Below are positions 10,379 to 17,830 of a stretch of 64,000 bases of DNA, piece after piece. Position 1 is the stretch's first letter; each line of letters begins with the position of its first letter. The stretch is taken from contig JBFMCQ010000014.1 of NCBI GenBank assembly GCA_040754295.1, positions 3,867 through 67,866 of the forward strand, given 5' to 3'. The notes below the pieces were generated by a model. That model worked only from the letters and a program-made list of their open reading frames with translations. It searched no databases and was not told the DNA's origin. Made by a program: the position numbers and the translations under genes. Origin of the DNA: Solimonas sp040754295 (GTDB lineage Bacteria; Pseudomonadota; Gammaproteobacteria; Nevskiales; Nevskiaceae).

Positions 10379-11536
10379 CTACCGGCTCTGCTTCGGATGC
10401 TCGCGCAGGAACGCGAACATCTCGTCGGTCCAGCCGTATGGCCAGGTCATGTGGTTGAGCACGCCCAGTGTGTAGCCGGGCAGACCCTGCACATAGCCGA
10501 GCGGATCGGTCAACCCCGCCGGAATGCCGTTGGGATCGGTTCCGCACAGTGCGTCGCACGCGTCAGCGGGCTGCTTGAGGTTGTCGAGCATCTGCGCCTG
10601 CACCGGCACGCCCAGCGCCGTCAGCCGCTCGTGCATGCGCTGGCTGTTCGGGCACAGGCCGGCGATGTCGCAGGCGTTGTGGACGTGATAGATCGGCATC
10701 GACGGATTGAGCAGCTGAAGCTCGGTGTCGTCGCGCGGTGCCGCGGTCACCGGAACCTGCGCGCAGGGGTCATCGAAGGCTGCGAGCGGATCCGGCGCCG
10801 AATAGACGGCGGCGGCGGCGATCGCCGGCCGGTTCAGGCCGTACAGGATCGCCATCGCCGAGCCGTTGGACCAGCCCATCAGATAGATGCGGTTCTCGTC
10901 CACGAGCCCGGTCGCCAGCACGTGCTGCACGTAGTGGTCGATCGTCGCGGCGTCGACGTTGGGCACGAACGGCTCGCCGTTGACGACGCGCGGCTCGGTG
11001 CCGTCCTGCATCTGCCGGTACCAGTTGTCCCAGCCCGGCCCGAAGAAATTGTCGGGGAACGGGTAGTAGCGCGCGGTGACGCGGCCGTAGGGCGCGAGCA
11101 GGATGAACCCCGCGCGCTCGGGATCGCCGCTGAGGTCGGCGGTGTCGAGCTGCATGCGGATGTTGGACACCGCCAGCGTGAGATCGACGCCGATCAGCGA
11201 AGGATGCAGATAAATCACCAGCGGCAGCTGGTGCTCAGTCGAGGCCGCCGCCGGCTGATAGAGGCAGGCCTGCCGCGCAGTGCCCTCGCCGTCCGTCCAC
11301 GCCCCGATGTTCACCCCGCCGCCGCCCAGGCAGCTCGCGGCGAACAGCGTGTCGAGCAGGCTCACCAGCGGACGCGGCGGATCGCCGAAGGGCGTGCAGC
11401 CTTCCCGCGTGATTGGGATTTCGGTTGTGAGGTCCACGCCATCCGAAACGTCCGATTCGCAGCCGCTCCCCGCGACCGCTAGTAGGGCGACCATGCCGAT
11501 CCACGCCCGCACACGGGGCCCGTTGCACGTCTTCAT
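10379..11536 (-). CDS. lipoprotein alpha/beta-hydrolase (PHB-depolymerase/feruloyl-esterase-like)
   Basis: A 385-residue exported hydrolase. The N-terminus MKTCNGPRVRAW, a hydrophobic stretch and the lipobox AGSGC put the lipid-carrying cysteine at residue 26. The nucleophile elbow GWSNG gives S223, and HNACD and VLNHMTWPYGW near the C-terminus are candidate acid and histidine regions, as in secreted esterases of the polyhydroxybutyrate depolymerase class. GAGGAG lies 7 nt before the ATG at 11536; the in-frame upstream extension has no such site and would bury the signal peptide. Membrane-anchored esterase activity in the periplasm or outer membrane is likely, substrate unknown. It reads convergently with the operon before it. 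Confidence 0.75.
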   Translation of the reverse strand: MKTCNGPRVRAWIGMVALLAVAGSGCESDVSDGVDLTTEIPITREGCTPFGDPPRPLVSLLDTLFAASCLGGGGVNIGAWTDGEGTARQACLYQPAAASTEHQLPLVIYLHPSLIGVDLTLAVSNIRMQLDTADLSGDPERAGFILLAPYGRVTARYYPFPDNFFGPGWDNWYRQMQDGTEPRVVNGEPFVPNVDAATIDHYVQHVLATGLVDENRIYLMGWSNGSAMAILYGLNRPAIAAAAVYSAPDPLAAFDDPCAQVPVTAAPRDDTELQLLNPSMPIYHVHNACDIAGLCPNSQRMHERLTALGVPVQAQMLDNLKQPADACDALCGTDPNGIPAGLTDPLGYVQGLPGYTLGVLNHMTWPYGWTDEMFAFLREHPKQSR

Positions 11537-11613
11537 CAGTGTTCTCCTCGCTTCGCACGCTGCGCGGTGCGCGCTTCGACGATAGCACGGCACCGGGCGC
11601 CGGCGCGCTGGCC

Positions 11614-11769
11614 TCAGCGGCGATCAAGCGGACCGACCACGCCGAGCTCACCGCGGTTGAGCACCAGCGTGCAGCTCATCGTCGTGCTCACATCGCTCTG
11701 GCCCGCCAGCTCCTGCACCGTGCGAATGTCCTAGCCGCTTTCCAGCAGCTGCATTTCGCTGGTGTTACC
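11614..11769 (-). pseudogene. intI: 3' relic of an integron integrase (intI)
   Basis: Reading the minus strand gives LLESG, an in-frame TAG, then DIRTVQELAGQSDVSTTM, SCTLVLNRGELGVVGPLD and RR before a TGA at 11614-11616. This aligns with the C-terminus of IntI-type tyrosine recombinases (LLESGYDIRTVQELLGHSD, VSTTMIYTHVLNRGGLGV, RSPLD). The TAG stands where a tyrosine codon is expected, the conserved active-site histidine of LGH is Q, and the nucleophilic tyrosine of MIYTHV is C. Upstream the frame hits a TGA at 11779-11781, so ~85% of the gene is gone. The 5' side faces the toxin-antitoxin genes, the classical intI/cassette orientation. Confidence 0.82.
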
Positions 11770-11774
11770 ATGGT
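11767..11774. promoter_or_regulatory. possible antitoxin operator palindrome
   Basis: The perfect 8-bp palindrome ACCATGGT lies 27 bp before the antitoxin ATG. Ribbon-helix-helix antitoxins usually repress their own promoter through short palindromes at this distance. A palindrome of this length is common by chance, so this is only a candidate. Confidence 0.25.
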
Positions 11775-11800
11775 GCCATCATTGCTGAATCGGTAGTGCC

Positions 11801-12085
11801 ATGTCGACGACCTCGCTGAAACTCCCTGACGATGTGAAGAAGCGCGCTGCAGCCGCGGCAAAGCGGCGGGGCGTTACCCCCCATGCCTTTATGGTCGAGG
11901 CCATCCGGTCGGCGGCTACCGCTGCCGAGCGCCGCGCGGAGTTCGTTTCGGAGGCCGTCGCGGCAAGAAAGGCGACGAGGAGAACCGGCACCGGTTACCG
12001 CGCAGCGGACGTTCACGCATATATGCGTGCTCGCGCTCGCGGGGAGCCGGCGCCGAAACCCAGGGCGAAGCCTTGGCGGAGCTGA
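11801..12085 (+). CDS. ParD/CopG-like ribbon-helix-helix antitoxin
   Basis: A 94-residue basic protein. The N-terminus STTSLKLPDDVKKRAAAAAK followed by RRGVTPHAFMVEAIRSA is the strand-helix-helix pattern of ribbon-helix-helix DNA binding proteins, and the C-terminal half is the charged tail that usually wraps the toxin. It overlaps the downstream ParE-like toxin by 13 bp, the standard antitoxin-first order. It would neutralise the toxin and repress the pair. Its position between an intI relic and an attC-like site suggests the pair arrived as, or survived as, an integron cassette. Confidence 0.82.
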   Translation: MSTTSLKLPDDVKKRAAAAAKRRGVTPHAFMVEAIRSAATAAERRAEFVSEAVAARKATRRTGTGYRAADVHAYMRARARGEPAPKPRAKPWRS

Positions 12086-12381
12086 TCTATTCGAGGCGCG
12101 CACTAACCGACCTCGATCGACTTACGGATTTTCTGCTGGAAACAGATCCGGCGTCGGCGCTCGAAACGACAGCGCTGATCATGGAAGCTGTTGAGGTGTT
12201 GGCGAACCATCCTTTTATTGGAAGGCCTGCTGAAGAAGAGCTACGTGAACTCCTCATTTCACGCGGTCGATCGGGATACGTCGCGCTGTACAGCTATGAG
12301 CAAGCGGAGGACGTCGTCTTGATCCTTACGATTCGCCATCAACGAGAAGCGGGCTATCCAACCGAGCTGGCGGAGCCGTAG
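12073..12381 (+). CDS. ParE/RelE-family toxin
   Basis: A 102-residue toxin of the RelE/ParE superfamily. It starts AELIYSRRALTDLDRLTDFL, has the middle segment NHPFIGRPAEEELRELL and ends YSYEQAEDVVLILTIRHQRE, matching the helical hairpin and final beta strand of ParE-like toxins; RHQRE is the usual C-terminal charged motif. The start is a TTG at 12073 inside the antitoxin gene, 13 bp before its stop, since no ATG fits. ParE members poison DNA gyrase and RelE members cut mRNA; the HPFIGRP motif favours the ParE side. The stop lies 6 bp before the attC-like site. Confidence 0.82.
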   Translation: MAELIYSRRALTDLDRLTDFLLETDPASALETTALIMEAVEVLANHPFIGRPAEEELRELLISRGRSGYVALYSYEQAEDVVLILTIRHQREAGYPTELAEP

Positions 12382-12387
12382 CATGTC

Positions 12388-12445
12388 GTCCAACGAATAG
12401 GGATATTGCGCTCGCGCGCAGCCGCGATCTGATCCCGGGTTGAAC
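12388..12445 (+). mobile_element. attC-like recombination site (59-base-element candidate)
   Basis: The 58-bp stretch begins with GTCCAAC, which fits the attC inverse core RYYYAAC, and ends with GTTGAAC, which fits the core GTTRRRY. The two ends pair at 6 of 7 positions. Inside are GGGAT/ATCCC and TGCGC/GCGCA inverted pairs that would extend a folded strand. Orientation is correct for a cassette whose gene is the toxin ending at 12381. The inner L boxes do not match the usual spacing well, so this may be a degenerate site. Confidence 0.45.
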
Positions 12446-12495
12446 AAGCCCATCGCGACGTGGAATGACGATTCCAGAAGCACCTGCGGACACAT

Positions 12496-12513
12496 GCCGC
12501 TCTCTCAAGCGGC
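12496..12513. terminator. stem-loop after the histidine kinase gene
   Basis: GCCGCT and AGCGGC form a 6-bp stem around a 6-nt loop, 7 bp past the end of the kinase gene on the minus strand. There is no T-run on the minus strand, so termination is uncertain. Confidence 0.3.
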
Positions 12514-12520
12514 TGTTTCG

Positions 12521-13885
12521 TCACGACGCAGCGGAGCCAGGCTCGTGCGGCGCGAGCGGCAGAAAGATGCGCACGCGCAGCCCGCCGCCGGGGCGGTCGT
12601 CCAGCCGCAGCTCGCCGCCGTGGCCTGCGACGACCTCGGCGACGATGGCCAGGCCGAGCCCGGACCCGGGGCGATCGAGATTGCGGGACGCATCGCAGCG
12701 ATAGAACGGCTCGAGCACGAGCTGGCGCTCGGCTGGATGGATACCCGGACCGAGATCGTCGACGCGCAGCTCGGCCTGCTGCGGGCCGGCGAGCACGCTG
12801 ACGTCCGCCGATTCGCCGTACTTGACGGCGTTGTCGATCAGGTTGAGCAGCGCGCGGATCAGCGCCGTCGTGCGAGCGTTGACCCGGACGCTGTCGCAGA
12901 CCGCCAGCCGCACCGGCATGCCGGTGCCGGCCAGCGTTTCCACTTGCCCGCGCACCAGCGTGCCCAGATCCAGGCACTCGGGCGGCGGCTCGCCCTGGCC
13001 GCGGCGCGCCAGCGCCAGCGTGTCCTTGAGCACGGCGTGCATTTCGTCGATGTCGCGCTCGGCCTGGCGGCGCTGCGTGTCGTCGCCGATGTACTCGATG
13101 CGCAGCCGCAGCCGGGTCAGGTACGTGCCCAAATCGTGGCCGAGCGCCGCGAGCAAGCGCGTGCGGCCGTCGAGGAGGCCGCGGATGCGTGCGCGCATTT
13201 CGTTGAAGCGCCGGATCAGCGAGCGGACCTCGCGGGCGCCGGTTTCGGGCACGGGGGAGTCGTCGGCGTCGCCGCTGAAGCGGTCGACCGCCAGCGCCAG
13301 CGTGTCCAGCGGACCGAACTGCCGGTGCAGGCTCCAGGCGATCAACAACCCGATCAGTGCAATGAAGACCAGCACGCCCCAGGCCAGGCGCACGCGCACG
13401 AGCCGGTCGACGAGCTCGTTGCCCGGCTCGACGATCAGCGACCGGCCGTCGCTCAGGCCGATGATGAAGCGCAGCGGATAGGGATCGGAACCGTTGCGCC
13501 GCAAGGCCCCGGCGATCAGCGACCTGACGCCGCGCCGCGATTCCACGCGCACGCTGCGCCCGTCCAGCGCCGGCATGTAGCGCTCGGTGAGCTGGGTGAA
13601 CGCCGGCATCGGGCGGCCGGCTCCGCCCGCAGGCAGCTCGCCGGCGCGCAGCACGTAGACGCGCAGGCCCGGCGCGCTGATCGCCTGCAGCAGCAGCGGA
13701 AGCTGCTCGCGGGTGGAAGATTCGACGAGCGTCGCGATCGCGGCGATCTGGCCGGGCAGCGGCAGTTCCGGCGGCCGGCCCTCCGAGTCGTGCTGCTGCC
13801 ACTGGAACAAACCGACCAGCAGCAGCCCGACGATCAGCAGCGCGGACAACGTCAGGACGATGACGCGCTGCGTCAGACTCAGCAT
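12521..13885 (-). CDS. sensor histidine kinase, RstB/EnvZ-like
   Basis: A 454-residue membrane kinase. A transmembrane helix lies at ~7-27, a periplasmic sensor domain follows to ~175, and a second helix (AWGVLVFIALIGLLIAWSL) leads into a HAMP-like linker. The dimerisation helix carries the phospho-accepting histidine in LGHDLGTYLTRLRLRIEY, then the N box LLNLIDNAVKYG, the G1 box DDLGPGI and the G2 box GSGLGLAIV. It overlaps the upstream response regulator by 7 bp and would phosphorylate it. The GHDL..LTRLRL form of the H box resembles RstB/EnvZ-class kinases. The signal sensed is unknown. Confidence 0.88.
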   Translation of the reverse strand: MLSLTQRVIVLTLSALLIVGLLLVGLFQWQQHDSEGRPPELPLPGQIAAIATLVESSTREQLPLLLQAISAPGLRVYVLRAGELPAGGAGRPMPAFTQLTERYMPALDGRSVRVESRRGVRSLIAGALRRNGSDPYPLRFIIGLSDGRSLIVEPGNELVDRLVRVRLAWGVLVFIALIGLLIAWSLHRQFGPLDTLALAVDRFSGDADDSPVPETGAREVRSLIRRFNEMRARIRGLLDGRTRLLAALGHDLGTYLTRLRLRIEYIGDDTQRRQAERDIDEMHAVLKDTLALARRGQGEPPPECLDLGTLVRGQVETLAGTGMPVRLAVCDSVRVNARTTALIRALLNLIDNAVKYGESADVSVLAGPQQAELRVDDLGPGIHPAERQLVLEPFYRCDASRNLDRPGSGLGLAIVAEVVAGHGGELRLDDRPGGGLRVRIFLPLAPHEPGSAAS

Positions 13886-14601
13886 GGCTCGACAGGCACG
13901 GCCAGCATGTAGCCGCCGTTTCGCACCGTCTTGAGCACTTGCGGACGGGCTGGATCCGCTTCGATCTTGCGGCGCAGGCGCGAGAGTGCAACGTCGATCG
14001 AGCGATCGAAGGCCTCCCAGCTGCGGCCCTTCGTCAGGTCCATCAGCTGATCGCGCGACAACACGCGCTGCGGGTGCCTGACGAAGACGCTGAGCAGGTC
14101 GTAGTCGCCGGCCGATATCTCGACGTCCGCGCCATCCACGCGCGCCAGCCGCCGCGCGGCCAGATCGAAGACAAAACCGGCGAAGCGCAGGCGCTCGCCG
14201 GGCGCGCCGGGAACGGCTCCCGCCGCCGCCGGAGCGGTGCGCCGGAGCACGGCGCGGATGCGTGCGACCAGCTCGCGCGGGTTGAACGGCTTGGGGATGT
14301 AGTCGTCGGCACCGAGCTCGAGGCCGACGATGCGGTCGATGTCGTCGCCCTTGGCCGTCACCATGACGATCGGGATCTGGCTCGCCGCACGCAGGCGACG
14401 GCAGATCGACAGCCCGTCCTCGCCCGGCAGCATCAGGTCGAGCAGGATCAGATCCGCGGGCTCCTGCGCAAGACGCGTGTCCAGGGCGCGACCGGACGCG
14501 ACCAGGCTCACGGCATAGTTCTCGCGCTGCAGCAGGTCGCGAACCAGGCTGGCGATCTGCGTGTCGTCCTCGACGACGACGATGCGGAGAATACCGTTCA
14601 T
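13879..14601 (-). CDS. OmpR-family response regulator, RstA-like
   Basis: A 240-residue two-domain regulator. The receiver has the acidic pair in VVVEDD, the phospho-acceptor in LILLDLMLPGEDG and the switch lysine in DDYIPKPF. The winged-helix DNA-binding domain covers ~140-235 (ISAGDYDLLSVFVRHP and SIDVALSRLRRKIE). I chose the ATG at 14601 (MNGILRIVVVEDD); the frame is open much further upstream but that extension is unrelated. Two GTTAC half-sites 10 bp apart lie 46-60 bp upstream and may be its own operator. Together with the kinase that overlaps its 3' end it forms an envelope-stress-type pair. Confidence 0.9.
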   Translation of the reverse strand: MNGILRIVVVEDDTQIASLVRDLLQRENYAVSLVASGRALDTRLAQEPADLILLDLMLPGEDGLSICRRLRAASQIPIVMVTAKGDDIDRIVGLELGADDYIPKPFNPRELVARIRAVLRRTAPAAAGAVPGAPGERLRFAGFVFDLAARRLARVDGADVEISAGDYDLLSVFVRHPQRVLSRDQLMDLTKGRSWEAFDRSIDVALSRLRRKIEADPARPQVLKTVRNGGYMLAVPVEPC

Positions 14602-14646
14602 GGCGCCATTGTCCCGCAGCCGTGGCACATCGGGCAGATCGACTCG

Positions 14647-14661
14647 GTTACGGCGCGTTAC
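14647..14661. promoter_or_regulatory. RstA-like direct-repeat operator candidate
   Basis: GTTAC at 14647-14651 and again at 14657-14661 gives two direct half-sites spaced 10 bp start to start, followed by A as in RstA boxes, which end in GTTACA. A third GTTAC is at 14689. The site lies between the divergent regulator gene and the secreted-protein gene, so it could control both. Confidence 0.4.
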
Positions 14662-14829
14662 ACGCCGACGCGAGGGGGTCGTCTCGGCGTTACCTCTCGG
14701 CCCGAGACTGGCTGCGATCGACAGCGACTGTGACGGCCGCATCCCGCGCATGGAGTTCGAGTCCCAGCGCTTTGCGGGTCGCGGACGCTGAACCATCGCC
14801 CAAGCCACTCCACCCAAAAGGAGCTTGTC

Positions 14830-15345
14830 ATGACTCTCCACACAGCTGGCTCATACCGCCCTTTACTGCTCGCTGCAGCCGCGCTCGCGCTGGTCACGGC
14901 GAGCGCAGCCGCGCTCGCCGGAGAGCGCGAGCGCTCGATAACCCGCGTCGGTCCGCACGGCCGCAGCCTGGACTCGCAGTCGCAGGTCCTGCGCGAACCG
15001 GGCTATCGTTCGGCAACGCGCTCGATCGAGGGCGGCAGCGGCCGCGGCCTCACCCGCGAAGCCGAGCGTGTCATCGATCTGGAAACGGGTACCGCGAGCC
15101 GCGCCGTCACGACGACCACCAACGGCGGCCAGAGCTGGGGCCACTCGCAGTCGGCCACGGTCAATGATTCCGGCGGTCTGGACCGCAGCGCCACCTATAC
15201 CGGCCCGGCCGGCGCCAGCGCGAGTCGGGACTCCAGCAGCGGACACGGCGACGGCAGCGCCTGGCGCTCTTCGACACTGACCGGCCCGAACGGCGGCAGC
15301 GTCGATGTCGACCGCTCGGTCACCGTGACGCCCGCCACGCCCTGA
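14830..15345 (+). CDS. secreted Ser/Thr/Gly-rich protein, function unknown
   Basis: A 171-residue exported protein. The first ~30 residues are a signal peptide (hydrophobic core LLLAAAALALVTASAAALAG). The mature part is rich in Gly, Ser, Thr and Arg and has repeating motifs of the type S-x-T-x-x-G-P-x-G-x-S, for example RVGPHGRSLDSQ, YTGPAGASASRD and LTGPNGGSVDVD, each about 35-45 residues apart, which suggests a repeated extracellular beta structure. AGGAG at 14819-14823 is 6 nt before the ATG. It is divergent from the two-component operon, and an RstA-like site lies in the gap, so that regulator may control it. Confidence 0.7.
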   Translation: MTLHTAGSYRPLLLAAAALALVTASAAALAGERERSITRVGPHGRSLDSQSQVLREPGYRSATRSIEGGSGRGLTREAERVIDLETGTASRAVTTTTNGGQSWGHSQSATVNDSGGLDRSATYTGPAGASASRDSSSGHGDGSAWRSSTLTGPNGGSVDVDRSVTVTPATP

Positions 15346-15409
15346 TGTCGATCGCATGCCGCAGCGGGCGCGCGCTTCGCACCCGCTGCGGCAACATCTG
15401 CACTCCCAC

Positions 15410-16249
15410 ATGCTCGAATCGTTGGCGCCGCCGGAACGCCCGCTGTGGGCGCCGCTGATCCTGGTCGGCGTTCTGCTCGCCGAGTACCTGTGGCTGGGCG
15501 CTCGCGGCCGCCGCGCCTACGATTGGCGCGAAACACTGGTCTCCACGGCAATCGCCGCGGGCAATCGCCCGGTCCGCGCAGGCACCGCGCTGCTGATCCT
15601 CCCGCTCTATCAATGGGTGCACGGACACCGCCTGTTCGATCTGGCGATCGAAGGGCCCGCGGCCTTCCTCGGGCTGGTGATCGCCGTCGACTTCGCCTAC
15701 TACTGGACGCACCGCGCGATGCATCGCGTGCGCTGGATGTGGGCGACACACTCGGTGCATCACTCCAGTACCGTGCTCAACCTGTCGGCCGCCTACCGGC
15801 TCGGCTGGACCGATCTGATATCGGGCACCTGGATGTTCCTGCTGCCCTTCGTCTGGCTCGGCGTGCCGCCGCTCGCGGCGCTCGGCGCCTTCGCGCTGAA
15901 TCTGGGCTACCAGTTCTTCCTGCATACCGAGGCGGTGGGCCGGCTCGGTGCGCTCGAGGCGGTCCTCAACACGCCCAATCATCACCGCGTGCATCACGCG
16001 CACAACGACGGCTGCGTCGACCGCAACTTCGGCGGCATCCTGATCGTCTGGGACCGCTGGTTCGGCACCTACGCGCAGGCGCCGGCCGGCGAGCCCCTGC
16101 AGTACGGACTCAAGGACGTGCCGCGAAGCCTCAATCCCTTCGCCGTGGCCTTCGGCGAGTGGCGCCGCATCGCGATCGATCTGCGCCGGGCGCGCACGGC
16201 GCGACAGGCCGTCCGCGCCGCACTGGCGACGCCGCGCGCAAACACCTGA
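15410..16249 (+). CDS. membrane fatty acid hydroxylase / sterol desaturase family protein
   Basis: A 279-residue integral membrane di-iron oxygenase. The three histidine clusters of the superfamily are intact: HRAMH at 101-105, HSVHH at 114-118 and HHRVHH at 191-196, set among four hydrophobic segments. Such enzymes hydroxylate or desaturate lipids, sterols or carotenoids using O2. The ATG at 15410 (MLESLAPPERP) gives a compact N-terminus; an in-frame ATG at 15356 would add 18 residues. No ribosome site distinguishes them. It converges on cheW. The substrate is unknown; lipid A, hopanoid or ornithine-lipid modification are all possible. Confidence 0.82.
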   Translation: MLESLAPPERPLWAPLILVGVLLAEYLWLGARGRRAYDWRETLVSTAIAAGNRPVRAGTALLILPLYQWVHGHRLFDLAIEGPAAFLGLVIAVDFAYYWTHRAMHRVRWMWATHSVHHSSTVLNLSAAYRLGWTDLISGTWMFLLPFVWLGVPPLAALGAFALNLGYQFFLHTEAVGRLGALEAVLNTPNHHRVHHAHNDGCVDRNFGGILIVWDRWFGTYAQAPAGEPLQYGLKDVPRSLNPFAVAFGEWRRIAIDLRRARTARQAVRAALATPRANT

Positions 16250-16316
16250 GCATCGTCGCGGCCCGACTTTGCTGCGGCGGCAGATATTGACGGCCGGACG
16301 GCCGGACTGGACTGCC

Positions 16317-16787
16317 CTAGCCGAGGAACTGCGCGTCGTCGATCAGCGAGTCGGGCTCCAGCAGCGTCACCAGATCGCCGTCGCGCGTGTAGACGCCGCG
16401 TGTGCGCGCGGTGCCGGGCGCTGCGCCGATCTCCGGCACCGGCTTGATCGCCGCGTCGATGACCTTGCGCACGTCGGCGACGCGGTCGACGAACAGGCCG
16501 ATGCTCTCGCCACCGTGGTCGAGCACGACGACGCGCGCATCCGCCTGCGGCTCTGCCGCCGGCAGGCCCAGACGCCGGCGCAGGTCGAGAACCGTGACGA
16601 CATTGCCGCGCAGATTGATCACGCCGAGCACCTGCGCCACGGTACCGGGCACCGGCTCGATCGCGGTGTCACGCAGCACTTCCTGTACCGACAGGATCGG
16701 CAGGCCGTAGAGCTGGCCGGCAAGCTCGAAGCACACCCAGCGTGACAGGCTGTCTTCGCTGCGACGGCGCAGCTGCGTGACACTCAC
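16317..16787 (-). CDS. cheW: chemotaxis coupling protein CheW
   Basis: A 156-residue CheW domain that links chemoreceptors to the CheA kinase at the pole. Typical segments are WVCFELAGQLYGLPILSVQE, PVPGTVAQVLGVINLRGNVV and VDRVADVRKV. The start is a GTG at 16787 in a GTGA overlap with the motD stop; the frame is open far upstream, but that part only shadows motD. It is the last gene of the long flhA to cheW transcription unit. Only one cheW copy is present here, whereas Pseudomonas loci carry an additional cheW-like gene beside parC. Confidence 0.9.
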   Translation of the reverse strand: MSVTQLRRRSEDSLSRWVCFELAGQLYGLPILSVQEVLRDTAIEPVPGTVAQVLGVINLRGNVVTVLDLRRRLGLPAAEPQADARVVVLDHGGESIGLFVDRVADVRKVIDAAIKPVPEIGAAPGTARTRGVYTRDGDLVTLLEPDSLIDDAQFLG

Positions 16788-17701
16788 TGCTGCGTCTCCA
16801 GGCCATCGAGCGTTCCGGGCGGCACGACGATCCTTGCATCGGGCCGCGCCGCAGCGGCCGGCAGCACCTCGCGACGCTCCGCTGCGCTGCCGATCACCGC
16901 GACGACGACGCGGCGGTTGCGGTTGCGCCCCTCGGCGGTGAGGTTGTCGGCGGCCGGGTGGTACTCGCCGAGCCCGACGACGGTCATGCGCTGAGCGTCG
17001 ATGCCCTGGTGCATGAACAGGTGCACGACGCTCGCCGCGCGCGCCGCCGACAGCTCCCAGTTGGATGGAAACTCGCGCGTGGCGATCGGCACGTTGTCCG
17101 TATGCCCCTCGATACGCAGCGCGTGCGGGAACGGACGCAGGATCGCCGCCAGCCGCTCGAGCACCTGCACCGCATCGGGCGACAGGCGCGCGCTGCCGCT
17201 CGGAAATAGGATGTCGGTCTTGATCTCGATCTCGAGCCACTGCTCGGTGCGGCGCACGATCACCAGATCCTGCTGGATCAGCTCGCGCATCGCCTGCTGC
17301 ACCGCATCGGCCATGCGGCGCAGCTCGGCGCTGCCTTCGACCGCCTGCGACTCGCTGGCGCCCGGCTGCTCCTGCGCCCCGCCGAGGCGCGCGCCCGGCA
17401 TATCGGCAAGCACGCCGCTGTGGTCCTGCTCGAAGCCGCGCAGCGTCACCGTGTTGAACAGCGACTCGGTCTGCGTGCCCTTCTCCGGCTTGTCGCCGAT
17501 CTGCACCGGCTTGAGCGAGCGCGGCGGCCCGCCGAACGCCGCCGACAGCGAATCGGCAAGCACGCGGTACTTGCCCTCGTTGACCGACGACACCGCGTAC
17601 ATCACGACGAAAAACGCCAGCAGCAGCGTGATCAGATCGCCATACGGGATCGCCCACGCTTCGTGGTTGGTGTGGTCTTCGTGCTTGGGTTTTCTGGCCA
17701 T
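16784..17701 (-). CDS. motD: flagellar motor stator protein MotD (MotB family)
   Basis: A 305-residue stator subunit. A short basic N-terminus leads into one transmembrane helix containing the proton-binding aspartate in WAIPYGDLITLLLAFFVVMY. The periplasmic half holds an OmpA-like peptidoglycan-binding domain with LRIEGHTDNVP and NWELSAARA. MotD pairs with MotC to form the second stator type typical of polar flagella, giving torque in viscous or surface conditions. It follows motC after a 122-bp gap that is filled by an inverted-repeat element, and its stop overlaps the cheW start. Confidence 0.9.
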   Translation of the reverse strand: MARKPKHEDHTNHEAWAIPYGDLITLLLAFFVVMYAVSSVNEGKYRVLADSLSAAFGGPPRSLKPVQIGDKPEKGTQTESLFNTVTLRGFEQDHSGVLADMPGARLGGAQEQPGASESQAVEGSAELRRMADAVQQAMRELIQQDLVIVRRTEQWLEIEIKTDILFPSGSARLSPDAVQVLERLAAILRPFPHALRIEGHTDNVPIATREFPSNWELSAARAASVVHLFMHQGIDAQRMTVVGLGEYHPAADNLTAEGRNRNRRVVVAVIGSAAERREVLPAAAARPDARIVVPPGTLDGLETQQ

Positions 17702-17714
17702 CGTTCAGCGCTGC

Positions 17715-17830
17715 GCGTTGAACGCGGGAGTCGGGAATGGAGAATCGGGCATCGTCGAAAACGAGCCCGCTTTTGCGATTCCCGATTCCCGATTCCCGAT
17801 TCCCGTTCTTGCCGTTCCCGCGTTCAATGC
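17715..17830. repeat. inverted-repeat element with GATTCCC tandem core, motC-motD gap
   Basis: Arms at 17715-17729 and 17816-17830 are inverted copies with one mismatch in 15 bp. Between them are four tandem GATTCCC units (17777-17804) and the inverted, degenerate form near 17731-17750. Dispersed repeats with this core are common in Xanthomonadaceae-like genomes. The right arm supplies the motC stop codon (17824-17826). Confidence 0.75.

Noticed and set aside
10319..11482. A 387-codon + strand frame opposite the lipoprotein hydrolase
   Set aside because: The minus strand has a ribosome site, lipobox and GxSxG; the + frame has none of these and low-complexity Arg/Val-rich sequence.
11539..11796. 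An 85-codon + strand frame before the antitoxin
   Set aside because: The opposite strand of the same DNA reads as an IntI C-terminus, which explains the sequence better.
12259..12495. A 78-codon minus-strand frame overlapping the toxin and attC-like site
   Set aside because: It is antisense to the toxin, has no ribosome site and no recognisable motif.
17777..17804. CRISPR-like array from GATTCCC units
   Set aside because: Units are 7 bp, contiguous and without spacers; it is a tandem repeat inside an inverted-repeat element.
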